Assembly: GCF_029168945.1 (NCBI RefSeq)
Contig: NC_083609.1
Location: forward strand, 22,627,501-22,691,500
Length of the DNA: 64,000 nt
Source: Cannabis sativa
Taxonomy: Eukaryota; Streptophyta; Magnoliopsida; Rosales; Cannabaceae
Direction of reading: 5' to 3'
Below, one piece after another: positions 1-11,164 of the stretch. The translations under genes were made by a program, and so were the position numbers. Below the pieces are notes generated by a model. That model worked only from the letters and a program-made list of their open reading frames with translations. It had not been told where the DNA came from and did no database searches. How positions within the stretch are numbered: the first letter of the stretch is position 1; every line of letters begins with the position of its first letter.

Positions 1-1636
1 TCCGGAGTATTGGCTGTTGCCTCGGCTTCATTACATTCGGTGATGAAGTCTGCCAAGGCTTGGCCTTTTACAGAAATCCGGGGCACGTAATGTAAGTCAA
101 ACTGACTCAGTTCCATTGCCCATTTGAGGAGTCTTCCGGAGGCTTCAGGTTTTTGGAGGACTTGCCGGAGTGGATGATTGGTCAAAATTCTGATCGGATG
201 GGCTTGGAAGTATGGTCTCAACTTCCGTGATGCCATCAGGAGGCAGAATACTAGCTTTTCAATGACCGGGTACCTTGTCTCGGCCCCTATCATGCGTTTA
301 CTAACATAGTACACGGGATGCTGGATCTTTTCTTCCTCCCGGACCAATGCAGCACTGACCGCATGTTCGGAGACCGCCAAGTAAAGGAACAGGTCTTCTC
401 CAAGGACGGGCTTTGATAGGATAGGAGGTTTGGCCATATGGTCTTTTAACCTTTTGAATGCCTCCTCGCATTCGTCCGTCCATTCGAACTTTTGGCATTT
501 CTTCAGTATGTTGAAGAAGGGTATGCACTTGTCCGTGGATCGTGAGATAAAACGGCTCAATGCGGCCACCTTTCCGGTCAAACTTTGCACGTCCTTATGT
601 TTCTTGGGGGATGGCATGTCCAAGAGAGCTTGGATTTTCTCCGGGTTCGCCTCAATCCCCCTTTGGCTGACTATGAAGCCCAGGAATTTTCCCGACTTGA
701 CCCCGAAGGTACACTTCTTCGGATTGAACTTCATGCCGTATCTCCGGACGACTTCGAAACATTCTTCTAGGTCGTTTGCATGGCTATTGCATGCTTTGGA
801 TTTGACGAGCATGTCGTCTACATATACTTCCATGTTTCGTCCCAGGAGGCTTTTAAACATCCGGTTAACCATTCTTTGATAGGTTGCTCCGACGTTTTTC
901 AGTCCGAAAGGCATGACTAGGTAACAGTATACCCCCTTATCGGTCACGAAGCTAGTGCACTCTGGTCTGCCGTATGCATCTTTATTTGATTGTACCCGGC
1001 ATAGGCATCCATGAAAGATAGCAGTTTAAATCCGGAGGTGGCGTCCACCATACGAGTCGATCTGGGCGACGGAAAGCGATCCTTTGGGCGAGCTTTGTTT
1101 AGATCCGTGAAATCTATGCAAACCCGCCAAGTCCCGTTCGGCTTGGGCACCGGGACCGGATTGGCCGGCCATTCGGATAGTATACGTCGCGGATCATCTT
1201 TGTTGGACAAAAGTTTATCCACCTCTTTCTCTAAGGCCTCGGCTTTCGCCGAGTCGAGCGGGCGTCTCTTTTGTTGTATAGGAGGCATGTTCGGGTTGAC
1301 GTTGAGGACATGGGTGATGACATGAGGGCTGATGCCGGTCATGTCCTCTTGGCGCCATGCAAAAACATCAATGGCGCCCTTCAGTGTATTTATTATTTTA
1401 TCCTTTTCCTCCGGATCTAGGCCTCTCCCTATCCGGAGTACTTTGGTGGAGTCGTCGTCGCACACTGGTATCTCTTCGACGTCCTCCATTGGTTCTACGA
1501 CCCTTTCGGATCCTATACGAGGATCCAACTCGTCTTCTTCAGCCTTCTCTACTTCAGGGGGCCCCCGGACCATGAGCACTGGCAAGTGGGTGGCAACGTT
1601 GTAACATTGCCTGGCCTCTCCTTGGTTTCCCCTCAC
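1..1636 (-). pseudogene. pol: gypsy reverse transcriptase and N-terminal RNase H, frameshifted
   Basis: On the minus strand the first part (1636-944) has the RT fingers and palm entry: VPVPKPNGTWRVCIDFTDLN, then SFMDAYAGYNQI, which carries the first catalytic Asp. A small indel near 945-960 ends this frame at a TGA. RT continues in another frame with MPFGLKN, the catalytic box VYVDDMLVKSK at about 810-845, and GFIVSQRGIE. The connection and RNase H domain follow (YYVSKRMIGAETRY at about 290-330) and run off the window open. The YVDD residues are intact, so the frameshift is the main visible lesion. Together these domains would copy element RNA to DNA and degrade the template. Confidence 0.9.
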
Positions 1637-2199
1637 CGTTCCGACTCCGGCTTCCTGGGTAGGAAATTTTAGGCATAGGTGTCGGATAGAAGTTATTGCA
1701 CCAAAGTCGACGAGGGCCGGTCGGCCTAAGATTGCGTTGTAGGTACATTGGACGATCTACCACCACGAAGGTGCAATACTTAAACGTGCTCGTGGAGTGT
1801 CCGGGCACGGGGTAACCGGGAGCTGACCTTTCCCATCGGGATTAGAGTTGTCCCGTTAAACCCTGTGAGCTGCGATCCGCTAGGAGAGAGGTCCCGGTCG
1901 GTCAACCCTATCGCAGTGAAGGCCTCTTTGAAGAGCAAGTTCACAGAACTTCCATTATCAATCAGGACCCTGGCCACTACTTTATTTGCAATGGGAGTCT
2001 CTATGACCAGCGGGTCGTGATGAGGAAAACGCACCGTCTTGGCGTCTTCTTCCGTGAACGTTATGGGTTGGTCCATTAGCCGAGGCCTTTGAGCTGGGAG
2101 TTGAGTGACCTCCCACACCTCACTGTGCCTTGCGGCCTCGGCATATCTCTTTCGCTCCTTTCGAGTGTTTCCTCCGATATGGGGACCTCCGGAGATCAT
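1554..2199 (-). pseudogene. gypsy aspartic protease region, frameshifted
   Basis: Minus strand between gag and RT. The string SGGPHIGG near the start is typical of the gag-protease junction in Tat-like elements. The catalytic motif reads IDNGSSVNLLF: Asp-Asn-Gly in place of the usual Asp-Thr/Ser-Gly, which is common in this lineage. The frame changes around 1780-1810, where two reading frames overlap, and again on entering RT, so a continuous polyprotein cannot be made. The enzyme would process Gag-Pol inside the particle. Confidence 0.8.
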
Positions 2200-2201
2200 G
2201 G

Positions 2202-4261
2202 CTACCCGTCCATTAGGCCGAGGCGGTAGTCCGGGTATATCTTGGGTGTCACTGCGGGAGCAGCTGGAGGCAATACTCCTGCTGTACCCCCTGGTGTTCC
2301 CGAAGGCATGCCCCCGGCCACCTGCCCCGGGTTAAGGTGGGGTAACCTATTCTTGATCCACTCATAGAGGTGGCCCAACCGGATCAGATTCTCAATCTCA
2401 TCTTTGAGATTTTTACACTCGTTGGTGCTGTGGCCGATGTCGTTGTGATATTCGCACCTTTTGCTCGGATCTCTCAGGAGAGCTGTCCACTGCCACAATG
2501 GCTGGGGTCTCCGGTAATGCGTATTCTGCCTTGTGGCAAAATAGACACGTTCCTGAGAGTCCGTGAGCTCTGTGTACTGGGTGTATTGGGGTGTGTACCC
2601 CTTCTTTTGGCGCTTCTCTCCCGTTCGGGTGCTGCCCTTGGAAGACCTCTTGCTTCTAGACCCTTGAGTAGGGCCTGTTAAGCTAGCGGTTGGGGCAGCC
2701 TGTGAAGGAGCCCGTCCATTCACCCCGGACGGATTGCCGTAATGGGAAGATGCCGGGGGCAGAGCTTGGCCTTGGTTGTACCCGGGAGTGGCAGAAAACT
2801 GTATGCCACTAACCGGAGGGGTCGCGGTCGGGACAGTACCCGAGGGCGATACTCCTGGCATGTACCTGCTATCCGGTGGGATAATAGCCTCCGTAAGCCA
2901 CGATGCGGGCTTCTTCGAGGTTAATATATTTTTGGACTCGCTTCTGGAAGTCCTGAAGGCTAGCAGCGCCTTCTTGCTGTAATTCGTTCCAGAAGGGAGT
3001 CCCAGTACGGATTCCTGCTTGGAGAAGCGCAAGCTGTTGTCCGTCGTCAACCTTCTTGGTCTTTGAGGCCTCCTCTCGGAACCTCTTGATGTAATTCTTC
3101 AAGGTCTCGGTGGGTAGTTGCTTGATGTTAGTCAAGGCACTAACTTCCAAATTGACCTTCCTGGCGGCGACAAATTGTCTCCGGAAGTTGGTTTGGAGTT
3201 TGTTCCAACATCCCACCGATCCTGGTTCTAGTTTCTTGAACCACTCCTCTGCCGAACCGCTCAGAGTGAGGGGGAAGCATAGGCATTTGGCGTCATTGCT
3301 GACCCGCATGACTGTCATGACTCGGTTGAATCATGACAGGTGATCACTGGGGTCGGAGTTCCCAGTATATGCCGCCATTTCGGGCATTTTGAAGTTTTTA
3401 GGGAGCTCCGCCTCCCGGGATATGCTTGGCACAGGGCTCCCGGTCCTCACTGTCCGAGTCGGAGTCATCTCCCTTCTGCCTCCGGGAGACTCGGGCAATA
3501 TCTTTTCGAAGGATGGCAAGCTCTGCCATAATCCCTTCGTTTACAGTACCCGAGGAGACTTCGGGTCTGTATCTTTTTTGATCAAGGTGATCCCGGAGGT
3601 CACCTTGATTCCCATTGATTTGATTTCTCAAATCAACGGGTGGACATCTCTGTCCTCCTCTGCCTCTACCCCCCGGTTCCTGGTGCACGGAAACGCTTTT
3701 TCGGTCCCCTCGATCCTGAGGGCCAAGACTCCCTCTTTGGGGCTTGCCCCTCTGCGGACCTTTCCCTTTAGGGAAATCTGAGCGGACCTTACGCGGATCC
3801 TGCGCCTTTTTCTTTCGACCAGGGGCAGAAGTAGGGTTTTTTATTTGGTTTTCCTCAGCAGGGTGCCTTATAGGGCTAGGTTCCCTAGGCCTTTGCTGCT
3901 GGGAATTGGGCGAAGACGTAGCTGGCTCCCCATCGAGTCCAGTGGCCATTGCCTTGGGATGCACGTGAATGCCAGCTGCCTCCATGGCTTTTTGCATGGC
4001 TAGCATCACCTCATGCATCTTTTGATTTTGCACTTTCTGAGCTTCGATCTCAGCTTCGTGATCGATGGCTTTTTGTCTGAGGAGCACCGGCTCTTGGTAG
4101 CTTCCATCATCGTAAGCGTATTCGTCGAGGTGTTCCTCGTGGTTTTCATCTGGAACTTCTTCCTCGGACTCCTCTGCTGCCCTTGAGGCTACATCCTCTT
4201 CATTGGGATCTTGAGCGTCTTCTAGAGGGCGAGGGTGACGTGTAGCTCTTGTCTCCACCAT
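2202..4261 (-). pseudogene. gag: gypsy gag polyprotein region, broken
   Basis: The reading frame opens at 4261 with MVETRATRHPRPLED. The N-terminal part is charged and proline-rich with an acidic block. A retrotransposon-gag domain (Pfam Retrotrans_gag style) lies at about 3350-2870, with strings such as AEEWFKKLEPGSVGCWNKL. A C-H-H-C knuckle variant, CEYHNDIGHSTNEC, lies at about 2470-2430. The region is spread over three frames. One in-frame TGA interrupts the domain near 3328-3333, in a context where this family normally has arginine (a CGA to TGA change, typical of methylated-CpG decay). There are frame changes near 3400 and again before the protease. It would make the structural protein of the particle but is not functional as it stands. 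Confidence 0.88.
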
Positions 4262-4302
4262 TGTTGTGAAGTTAAATGCTTGTTGTGAAGCAGCTTTCCT
4301 CA

Positions 4303-4324
4303 GCTCTCAATGAAAGCACCAAAA
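4303..4324 (-). other. putative primer-binding site of the gypsy element
   Basis: Directly downstream of the 5' LTR on the minus strand is TTTTGGTGCTTTCATTGAGA, where minus-strand DNA synthesis should be primed. I assign it by position only; the priming tRNA was not identified. Confidence 0.45.
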
Positions 4325-5105
4325 TGTTGACCGAGGTTTTCGGCAACTAATAAAATATGAATATAATAATGAGCTGTAAGAAAGCGAGATGAAGACTTTT
4401 TACGTGGTTGGGGCGTTAATGAGCCTTAGTCCACGAGCCACTGATATTTATGGATATCTTTAATACAGATTCTACACTTGGGAGAATGTTTCTCTCTTTA
4501 ATACAAAGAATGTTCTTGGTGAGTTTTTTCTCTGTTTGCTCTTAAGCAGCCAAGATTCTCCGACCCCATTAAATGAGCTTTGAGGGGGTATTTATAGTGT
4601 TTTAGTGGGGCAATCCCTAGAATTGTTCTTACACATGTGTCTGTAAGTTTCCATAAAGTTGGGCATTTCCGATGAATATACCATGGGTGATGCATGGTCA
4701 AATCCCTAGATGCTGTAGGGTTTTTATGGAGAATGTCCTTTTTGTCTTATGATTGACGTGACTCTTCGCAGAGTAGCCGTCGCTAGACTTAAATGATCAT
4801 TACTGTAGCGCTGCTGTTTGGGAGTTGTGCCGTCAGACTTTATTGCGTGTTACAGTCCCAACACGCTTCCTCCCATGCGGCATTAAATGCGACTCGACTT
4901 CTCGAGAGAGACCTGACACATCCCGGAGTGCCTTTAAGCTATGCTCGCTTCCGGGAGTACCTTGTACTCCGGGTGCATCTTCCGGGACCCATGCGAATAA
5001 CGCTTCCTGGTGTCATACAAAGACTTAGCAGTTCTTCTCAAGTAATTTGATCCACGTGTCCCTTCCTGACTGGTCCACGTATATTGGGCGATTTTAGGAG
5101 CAACA
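4325..5105 (-). repeat. 5' LTR of the Ty3/gypsy element
   Basis: On the minus strand the LTR starts TGTTGCTCCTAAAATC at 5105 and ends GGTCAACA at 4325, giving 781 bp with TG...CA ends. The outer boundary is fixed because the flanking sequence from 5106 matches the leader of copia element C near 50465. The inner boundary is followed by a short untranslated stretch and then the gag start. The partner LTR is off the window, so LTR divergence cannot be judged. Confidence 0.85.
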
Positions 5106-6802
5106 AATATCTTTTTCAGATTTTAAATGTAATTTAAATAAATAAAATAACAAAATTTAAAAGTTAGCAAAATATCTTACATCTATTTAAAATTACATGA
5201 TTATAGTTATCTTATTTTAAATTTAAATAAGGTCAAATTATTTAAAAATAATTTAATTTAAAATATTTAAAATCTGACCTTAAATTTAAAAATAAGATAA
5301 GATATAATCAAATTTAAAAATAAGATAGATTATTAAGCAAAAAAGATAGATACTAACTATTTTTAAATTCAAATTACACTAATATCTTGAATTAAATTTA
5401 AAAAATATTAAATTACACTAACATCAGTTTAAATTCCCTACAAAAGTGGCTGGCCCTATACTAGTGGATTTGGGCCTCCCTTTTTGCAATTTTTCAGTTT
5501 TACCTTTTTTGCATCTGATTTTCTCAAAAACGCCAATTTTCTAATTCAACCATTTATATGTCAATTCTAACTATTTAATAACTATAAATAATTATTAAAT
5601 AATATTGTCATTTATCATATTTATTAATTGAACCATACAAAGTATCATAATTAACAAATATGCCCCTATAAACTCTTTCTTTACAATTTCGCCCTTACTT
5701 AGTGAAAAATTCACAAATAGACATAGTCTAATTTGAGAATTATAATTGATTAATAAAAACCAATTATATGAGTCTTACAAGCAATATTATCTCAACTAGT
5801 GCGGGGACCATGGGTCTATATAACCGAGCTTCCAATAAGTAGATCAAGAATTTAGCACTAAAATTCACTAACTTATTAATTCTTCGTTGAATCCACGCAT
5901 AGAACTTAGAATTACATTCTTAGTAATATAGAATGCTCTATATGTTCCACCATATAGACACATCATTAGTTATCCATTGTTATAATCCTAATGTGATCAA
6001 TGATCCTCTATATGAATGATCTACACTGTAAAGGGATTAGATTACCGTAACACCCTACTATGTATTTTATCCTTAAAACACTTGAGCCCGTATAAATGAT
6101 ATTTCAGCTTATGTGAAATGAGTACTCCACCATTTATGTTCGTTTGGTCAAGCTCGAAGGAGATCATCCTTTGCTTACTATTCGCCAGATAGAAGCTATA
6201 GATTCCATGTTTATGATAGCGCTCCCACTCAATTGCACTACCGTGTTCCCAAAATGTACGTATCACCCTGACCTAAAAGTAGGCTTAACTAACAAATCAA
6301 AGAACACGAATAGCCTTTCAAGATTGAGCCTAATCATATCAGGATTAAGATCGTTTGATCTAGGATCAACTAGGCGATATTGACTTGAATATATATTACG
6401 GTAAGTTTAATAAATCTAAGTCAAAGTTCAATATCGGTCCCTTCCGATGCATACTCCATGCATCCAACCTGAGCTTTACTTTAACCAATGCTCTGGAAAG
6501 AACATAGCATTTCTCCAAATGCAAGTAAACTCTGTTGTAGATTATCATATCAGTAAAACCCTATGTCTGATAAATCTAGGAAACTTTATTCACATAGTCA
6601 TGTTTACTTTCCAATGTGTTGACGTCACAATAAACAGGATCAAGTATGTGAAAAGGGTTTCAGATGAATTTATACATTATGTACATATAATCATGAAATA
6701 AATCATGCGAACCATGCAACATTAAATGTTATTTCTGATCTATATTAATAAGTAAATCTGATTATATTGAAATGAGTATTGTTTAGGGCATAAAACCCAA
6801 CA
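5106..6802 (-). mobile_element. copia remnant H: leader fused to a truncated LTR
   Basis: 5106-5425 matches the leader of element C near 50465-50775, same orientation, almost base for base at the start. From about 5430 it matches the LTR interior of C (about 51745 onward) and runs to the LTR end AAAACCCAACA at 6802. About 0.95 kb, including the PBS and the first part of the LTR, is missing between these points, so H is an internally deleted copy. The gypsy element is inserted at its left side. Confidence 0.82.
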
Positions 6803-7029
6803 GTTTTTTCAGTTTTTTCTAGAGAGAGAGAGAGTGGTGCACGAGAGAGAGGGAAGAGAGAGAGAGAAAGAGGCAATTTCAGTTTTTAACAATTTTATTT
6901 TTTTTTTAAAAAAAGGGTAAAATGGGAAGTTCATGTAATCAATGGACTAAATTTGTACAAATTAATGGAGGGTATAAATTTTGATATGGGGTAAATTATA
7001 AGGGGCAAATAGTGAAATTTCCTTTTTAT
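6803..7029. repeat. GA-rich microsatellite and flanking unique sequence
   Basis: 6820-6874 is a broken (GA)n tract (AGAGAGAGAGAGAG, GAGAGAGAGGGAAGAG). Around it are T-rich and A-rich runs. No coding signal is seen. Confidence 0.8.
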
Positions 7030-9530
7030 TATTTGAAAAGGCAACCAACACCTAATTCCACAATCGCAATTATGTAACCTTTAAAAAAGAGGCAACCATC
7101 TATCAAGTAAAGTTTTAAGGCATCACATGTAAATTGCAATACATGATCGTAATTATGTAACCTTTAAAGAAGAGGCAATTGTCGATCAAGAAAATTTTTA
7201 AGGCAACAATAACCAACTTAATTGTTTCAAATGGGAAGCAGCGACAAATTCCAAAAGAGTAAGTATGAAGCAACTGTCTATCTAGTAAATTTTTATAGTA
7301 ACAAAAACCAACTTAATTATTTAAAGTAGAAACCAACAACAAATTCTGAAATAGTAACTATGGCTTCTTTATAGAGGAGTCAACTATCTATCAACTAAAT
7401 TTTAAAGTCATGAAAAGTTAATTTTAATACTTCAAAAAACAACCGTCGGTGGATCCAAAACCGTTTGGACAAACAATACAAAATCTCATAGTGGCTAAAG
7501 GCAATATTCAATATCTTTAAAATTTTAAAACATCTAAGAAAACATTAACAAAAGTTAATTTTGACTTTTGAAAAAGCAACCAACAATAAATTTCCAAACA
7601 ACAATTATTCTTTGTCGTTCGAAATTATTTAAAAATAAACAATACAAATCTCATTAACAGTGGGGAAAGATAACATTTCAATGCACATTTCTATCAAGTA
7701 AATTATTCAGACAACAAAAGCCAATTTTATTATTTAAAAAGGCAACCAGCAGCTAATTGCATAATAGTTATTATGTAACTCTCTATCAAGTAAATTTTTA
7801 TGGCATAAGTCAATTCTAATACTTCACAAGGTCCCTTAGTACCATAAGACAAAATTCAAATGTATTTTTCATTTTGTAACAATGGAAGAAGCAGCTATCA
7901 ATCAAGTAAACTATTATTTATACATAGCAATATATTTTACTCCCAATTATTTATTTCCTTAATTCAAATAGTAAAAAATTTACATTTGAATGTAAATTTT
8001 ACTTTTAAACATGAGGCAACCGTCTATCAAGTAAATTTTTTAGACAACAAAAGCCAATTTTATTATTTAAAAAGGCAACCAGCAGCTTGTTCCATAATCG
8101 CAATTATGTAATCTTTAAAGAAGAGGCAACTGTCTATCAAGTAAAATTTTAAGGCTTCACATGTAAATTTCAATACATGATCGTAATTATGTAACCTTTA
8201 AAGAAAGGCAATTGTTGATCAAGTAAATTTACACTTGAATATAAATTTTACTTTGAATGATGTGGCAACCGTCTATCAAGTAAATTTTTTAGACAACAAA
8301 AGTCAATTTTATTATTTGAAAAGACAACCAGCTAATTCCATAATCGCAACTATATAACCTTTAAAGAAGAGACAACCGTCTATCAAGTAAACTTTTAAAG
8401 CGTCACATGTAAATTTCAATACATGAACGTAATTATGTAACCTTCAAAGAAGAAGCAATTGTCGATCAAGTAAATTTACATTTGAATGTAAATTTTACTT
8501 TTAATGATGATGCAACCGTCTAACAAGTAAATTTTTTAGACAACAAAAGCCAATTAATATTTAAAAAGGCAACCAACAATTAATTCCATAATCGCAATTA
8601 TGTAACCTTTAAAGAAGAGGCAACCGTCAATCAAGTAAACTTTTAAGGCGTCACATGTAAATTTCAATACATGATTGTAATTACGTAACCCTTAGAGAAG
8701 AGGCAATTGTCGATTAAGTAAATTTTTAAGGCAACAATAACTAACTTAATTGTTTCAAATGGGAACCAATGGTTAATTCAAAAAGAGTAAGTACGTTTTC
8801 TTTAAAGAGGATGCAAAGGTATTAAAAACCAACTTAATTGTTTAAAATAGAAACCAGCAACAAATTCTGAAAGAGTAATTAAGGTTTCTTTAAAGAGGAG
8901 GCAATTATCTATCAAGTAAATTTCAAAGTCATGAAAAGTTAATTTCAATACTTCAAAACCGTCGGTTGATCCAAAACCGTTTGAACAATACAAATTCTCA
9001 CACAGTGGCAAAAGGCAACATTCAAATATCTTTGAATTTTTGAAACATCTAAGGAAACATTATTTATCAAGTAAAGTTCTGACATAACAAAAGTTAATTT
9101 TAACTTCTGAAAAAGCAACCAGCATTAAATTTCCAAACAACAATTATTCTTTATCGTTCGAAACTATTTAAAAATGAACAATACAAATCTTATTAACAGT
9201 GGCGAAAGATAACATTCCAATGCACATTTTTATAAAGTAAATTTTTTAGACAACAAAAGTCAATTTTATTATATAAAAAGGCAACCAGCTACTAATTGCA
9301 TAATCGTAATTATGTAATTGTTTATCAAGTAAACTTTTAAGGCATCACAAGTCAATTTCAATATTTCACAAGGTGGCTTAGTACCATAAGGAAAAATTCA
9401 AAGGTATTTTTCATTTTGTAACAATGGAAGAAAGCAATTGTCAATCAAGTAAACTATTATTTATACATAACAATATATTTTACTCCCAATTATTTATTTC
9501 CTTAAGTCAACTAGCAAAAAATTTGATCAA
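7030..9530. repeat. degenerate tandem repeat block with two levels of periodicity
   Basis: Short phrases recur throughout, such as GGCAACCGTCTATCAAGTAA and AATTATGTAACCTTTAAAGA. Around 8090-8700 the phrase spacing is about 247 bp (8098, 8345, 8593). On a larger scale 7030-7990 reappears at about 8560-9520 with an offset near 1.53 kb; for example TTTACTCCCAATTATTTATT occurs at about 7935 and 9475. No open reading frame follows the repeats. Arrays of this kind occur inside Helitrons and in pericentromeric DNA; I cannot assign this one. Confidence 0.82.
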
Positions 9531-9982
9531 GTTAAACAAGTTAAATATATACATGTATTAATATAAATATATACCTTGTTGATGATAAACGTCTATGGAG
9601 GAAGGTTTGTGTTAGCAGGCTCAAGTGCAGCATGTAACAACACAAGTCACAACCCTTTCTCCAACAACTGCTGCTAAAACTACAAATCTGTTATAAAACG
9701 ATTTCATAAGTCTAATGCACATAGAAATCTAAAAGGATTTATCCAAAATGAATAACGTCAGAACAACTACTAGACCACGCATGAGTTTAATAAATGTACT
9801 TACAACAGTGAAATTTATAGGCTCCATAGGAGCCAAAACAATGGAATTTGTTCTTCTCTATCGCAATAAAATAAACGATAGGTAAGAATAGCTATTAGGC
9901 AGCATTAAACCATCACGGTGAATATCAATGTGAGATGTACCATAAACATTAGGAGCTCCATAAAATATAAGAGATCAAACTA
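9531..9982. other. 3' flank of the JAZ fragment
   Basis: Non-coding. On the minus strand this would be the 3' UTR and downstream region of the JAZ exon. No repeat match to the copia family was noticed. Confidence 0.5.
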
Positions 9983-10363
9983 CTATGTTCTCTGTGCAGC
10001 CAAGCCTAGCCATGAGTTGCCTTCAGTTGACTTTGATGCAGCTACTTCTGGGATTTGGTGTGGTGCTCTGGCATTGATTCTGTAAACAAAAAGGCAAACA
10101 AATGGTTAATCCCATGAACCATACATAAACACAAAAGTCCAATGAAGAAAATAACTACTTTCATTTTTGGTCATGAATATCATGATACAAAGCCCCACCA
10201 TGATGCTATGATGCTATTATTATGAACGAAAAAATTGGTTGGGTGTAGCTAATGAAGCCTAATAAAGATATATATATATATTGCAGATTATGTTTTGATG
10301 CCTACCTGTCCTTTCTCTTCTCCAAGAATCGGTGAAGTGAAGCTTTCCTAGCAATTGGTAGAT
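9983..10363 (-). pseudogene. JAZ/TIFY repressor fragment (Jas motif and C-terminal exon)
   Basis: There are two minus-strand exons. Exon 10306-10363 (58 bp) follows a good acceptor (TATTGCAG) and encodes LPIARKASLHRFLEKRKD, the Jas motif by which JAZ proteins bind MYC factors and the COI1-jasmonate receptor. It ends at a GTAGG donor that splits an Arg codon. Exon 9983-10079 follows the acceptor TTTACAG, restores the frame and encodes NARAPHQIPEV then SWLGLAAQRT before tandem stops TAG TAG, resembling the tails of JAZ1/2-type (TIFY10) proteins. The upstream TIFY/ZIM domain exons are not in the next 300 bp, where a PI-synthase exon lies instead, so I read this as a 3' fragment. A gene with far upstream exons is possible but unlikely given the intervening foreign exon. 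Exon identity is firm; pseudogene status is inference. Confidence 0.72.
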
Positions 10364-10686
10364 CTGCAATAGAAGAGCAAAGAATCAATTAGCAAATAGC
10401 TATGGTATCTCTAGTAAAAAAAATAATGATGTAAATTGTCACGCACATAACCAAAATGTAAGAAGACTATGTTAATTCACAATTTACATATCCCCATAAA
10501 GGGGAAAAAAGAGGGTAAAATTAGAAAATTCAACAAAGATGAAACATGTTATCAAAGTACACCTACTGTTACAATTACTTGCTAATATCAAACCCATCTA
10601 CACTATGTTAAGATGGATATTTAACATGTAAGCAATAGAGTATGAACATGTGACCCAGCTTGATTTTTATAAGAAATTTTTAAGCC
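10364..10686. other. spacer between the JAZ fragment and the PI-synthase exon
   Basis: AT-rich, no coding exon on either strand. On the minus strand it follows the PI-synthase stop codon at once, so it may include that gene's 3' UTR, and it ends as intron-like sequence before the Jas exon. Confidence 0.5.
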
Positions 10687-11026
10687 TTAGGGCTTATGCT
10701 TCTTCTCAATGTCATAAAGCACACACACATTAGCAACTATCTTCAACTGTATAACATTAACAACTTGCTTGACCGCCCATCCAAATAAACTCAGCCCAAG
10801 TAGAACAACAAGCAGTGCATTTTGTTTTGCTGAGCTTACTAAAACATTCATCAAATTCTCAGAGTCGTTCTTTGCAAGAAGAAATAACAATATGTAAAGA
10901 ACCTCACAAGCCACACAACAGTATGCCATAAACATCCTATTTCCGTAATATAACTTGAAAAGCCAATTAGTGCTATCTTTCACATCTTTATGACTAACCT
11001 TGCCCGACAAGAAAGTACTGTACATC
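10687..11026 (-). pseudogene. phosphatidylinositol synthase, last-exon fragment
   Basis: CDP-diacylglycerol-inositol 3-phosphatidyltransferase joins inositol to CDP-DAG in the ER membrane. This minus-strand exon encodes about 112 residues. Recognisable strings are MYSTFLSGKVSHKDVKDST, LYYGNRMFMAYCC, then membrane segments and the end NVCVLYDIEKKHKP, as in plant PIS proteins (about 225-230 residues, so this is the C-terminal half). The likely acceptor is CCATAG at 11027-11032, giving the phase needed before the Met codon; an alternative acceptor TTTTTTGCAG about 40 bp upstream is also in frame. The catalytic CDP-alcohol phosphatidyltransferase motif lies in the missing N-terminal half, so this fragment cannot be an enzyme. 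The next exon upstream is from a different, unidentified gene. No stop or frameshift interrupts the exon. Confidence 0.85.
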
Positions 11027-11164
11027 CTATGGTATATATCTCTACATTGCTTAAGAAAATAAAACTGCAAAAAATATTGCAACCAATACCTAACTCATTT
11101 GATGTGATAATAAGTAACAGAATTTATTGTGAGACAATAACTAACACATCAAGTTCAAACTTAC

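Larger units (their letters stand above)
1..5105 (-). mobile_element. Ty3/gypsy LTR retrotransposon, Tat-like, truncated by the window edge
   Basis: Read on the minus strand, the order is 5' LTR (4325-5105), gag, aspartic protease, reverse transcriptase and the start of RNase H. The rest of pol (RNase H end, integrase) and the 3' LTR lie beyond position 1. The protease-RT-RNase H order, the active-site string IDNGSSVNLLF and the RT box YVDD show the superfamily. The gag style and long acidic N-terminus suggest the Tat/Ogre group; that lineage call is inference. Coding regions carry at least one nonsense codon and several frame changes, so this copy cannot make its proteins. It sits in copia remnant H, whose leader resumes immediately at 5106. 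The five bases after the LTR, AATAT, are the presumed target-site duplication; the partner copy is outside the window. Confidence 0.93.

Noticed and set aside
430..4000. Plus-strand frames opposite the gypsy gag-pol
   Set aside because: They are shadows of minus-strand coding sequence; the domain matches are all on the minus strand.
6144..6383. A 79-codon frame (MVKLEGDHPLLTIRQIEA...) recurring at 12376, 44030, 52456 and, reversed, 58707
   Set aside because: It lies inside the LTR, antisense to the element, and recurs only because the LTR recurs. Copies differ by stops and length, and no protein family is recognisable.
6447..6701. An 84-codon frame (MHTPCIQPELYFNQC...) recurring at 44333, 52759 and 58388
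   Set aside because: Also an antisense LTR frame whose conservation follows LTR identity; it is broken in other LTR copies.
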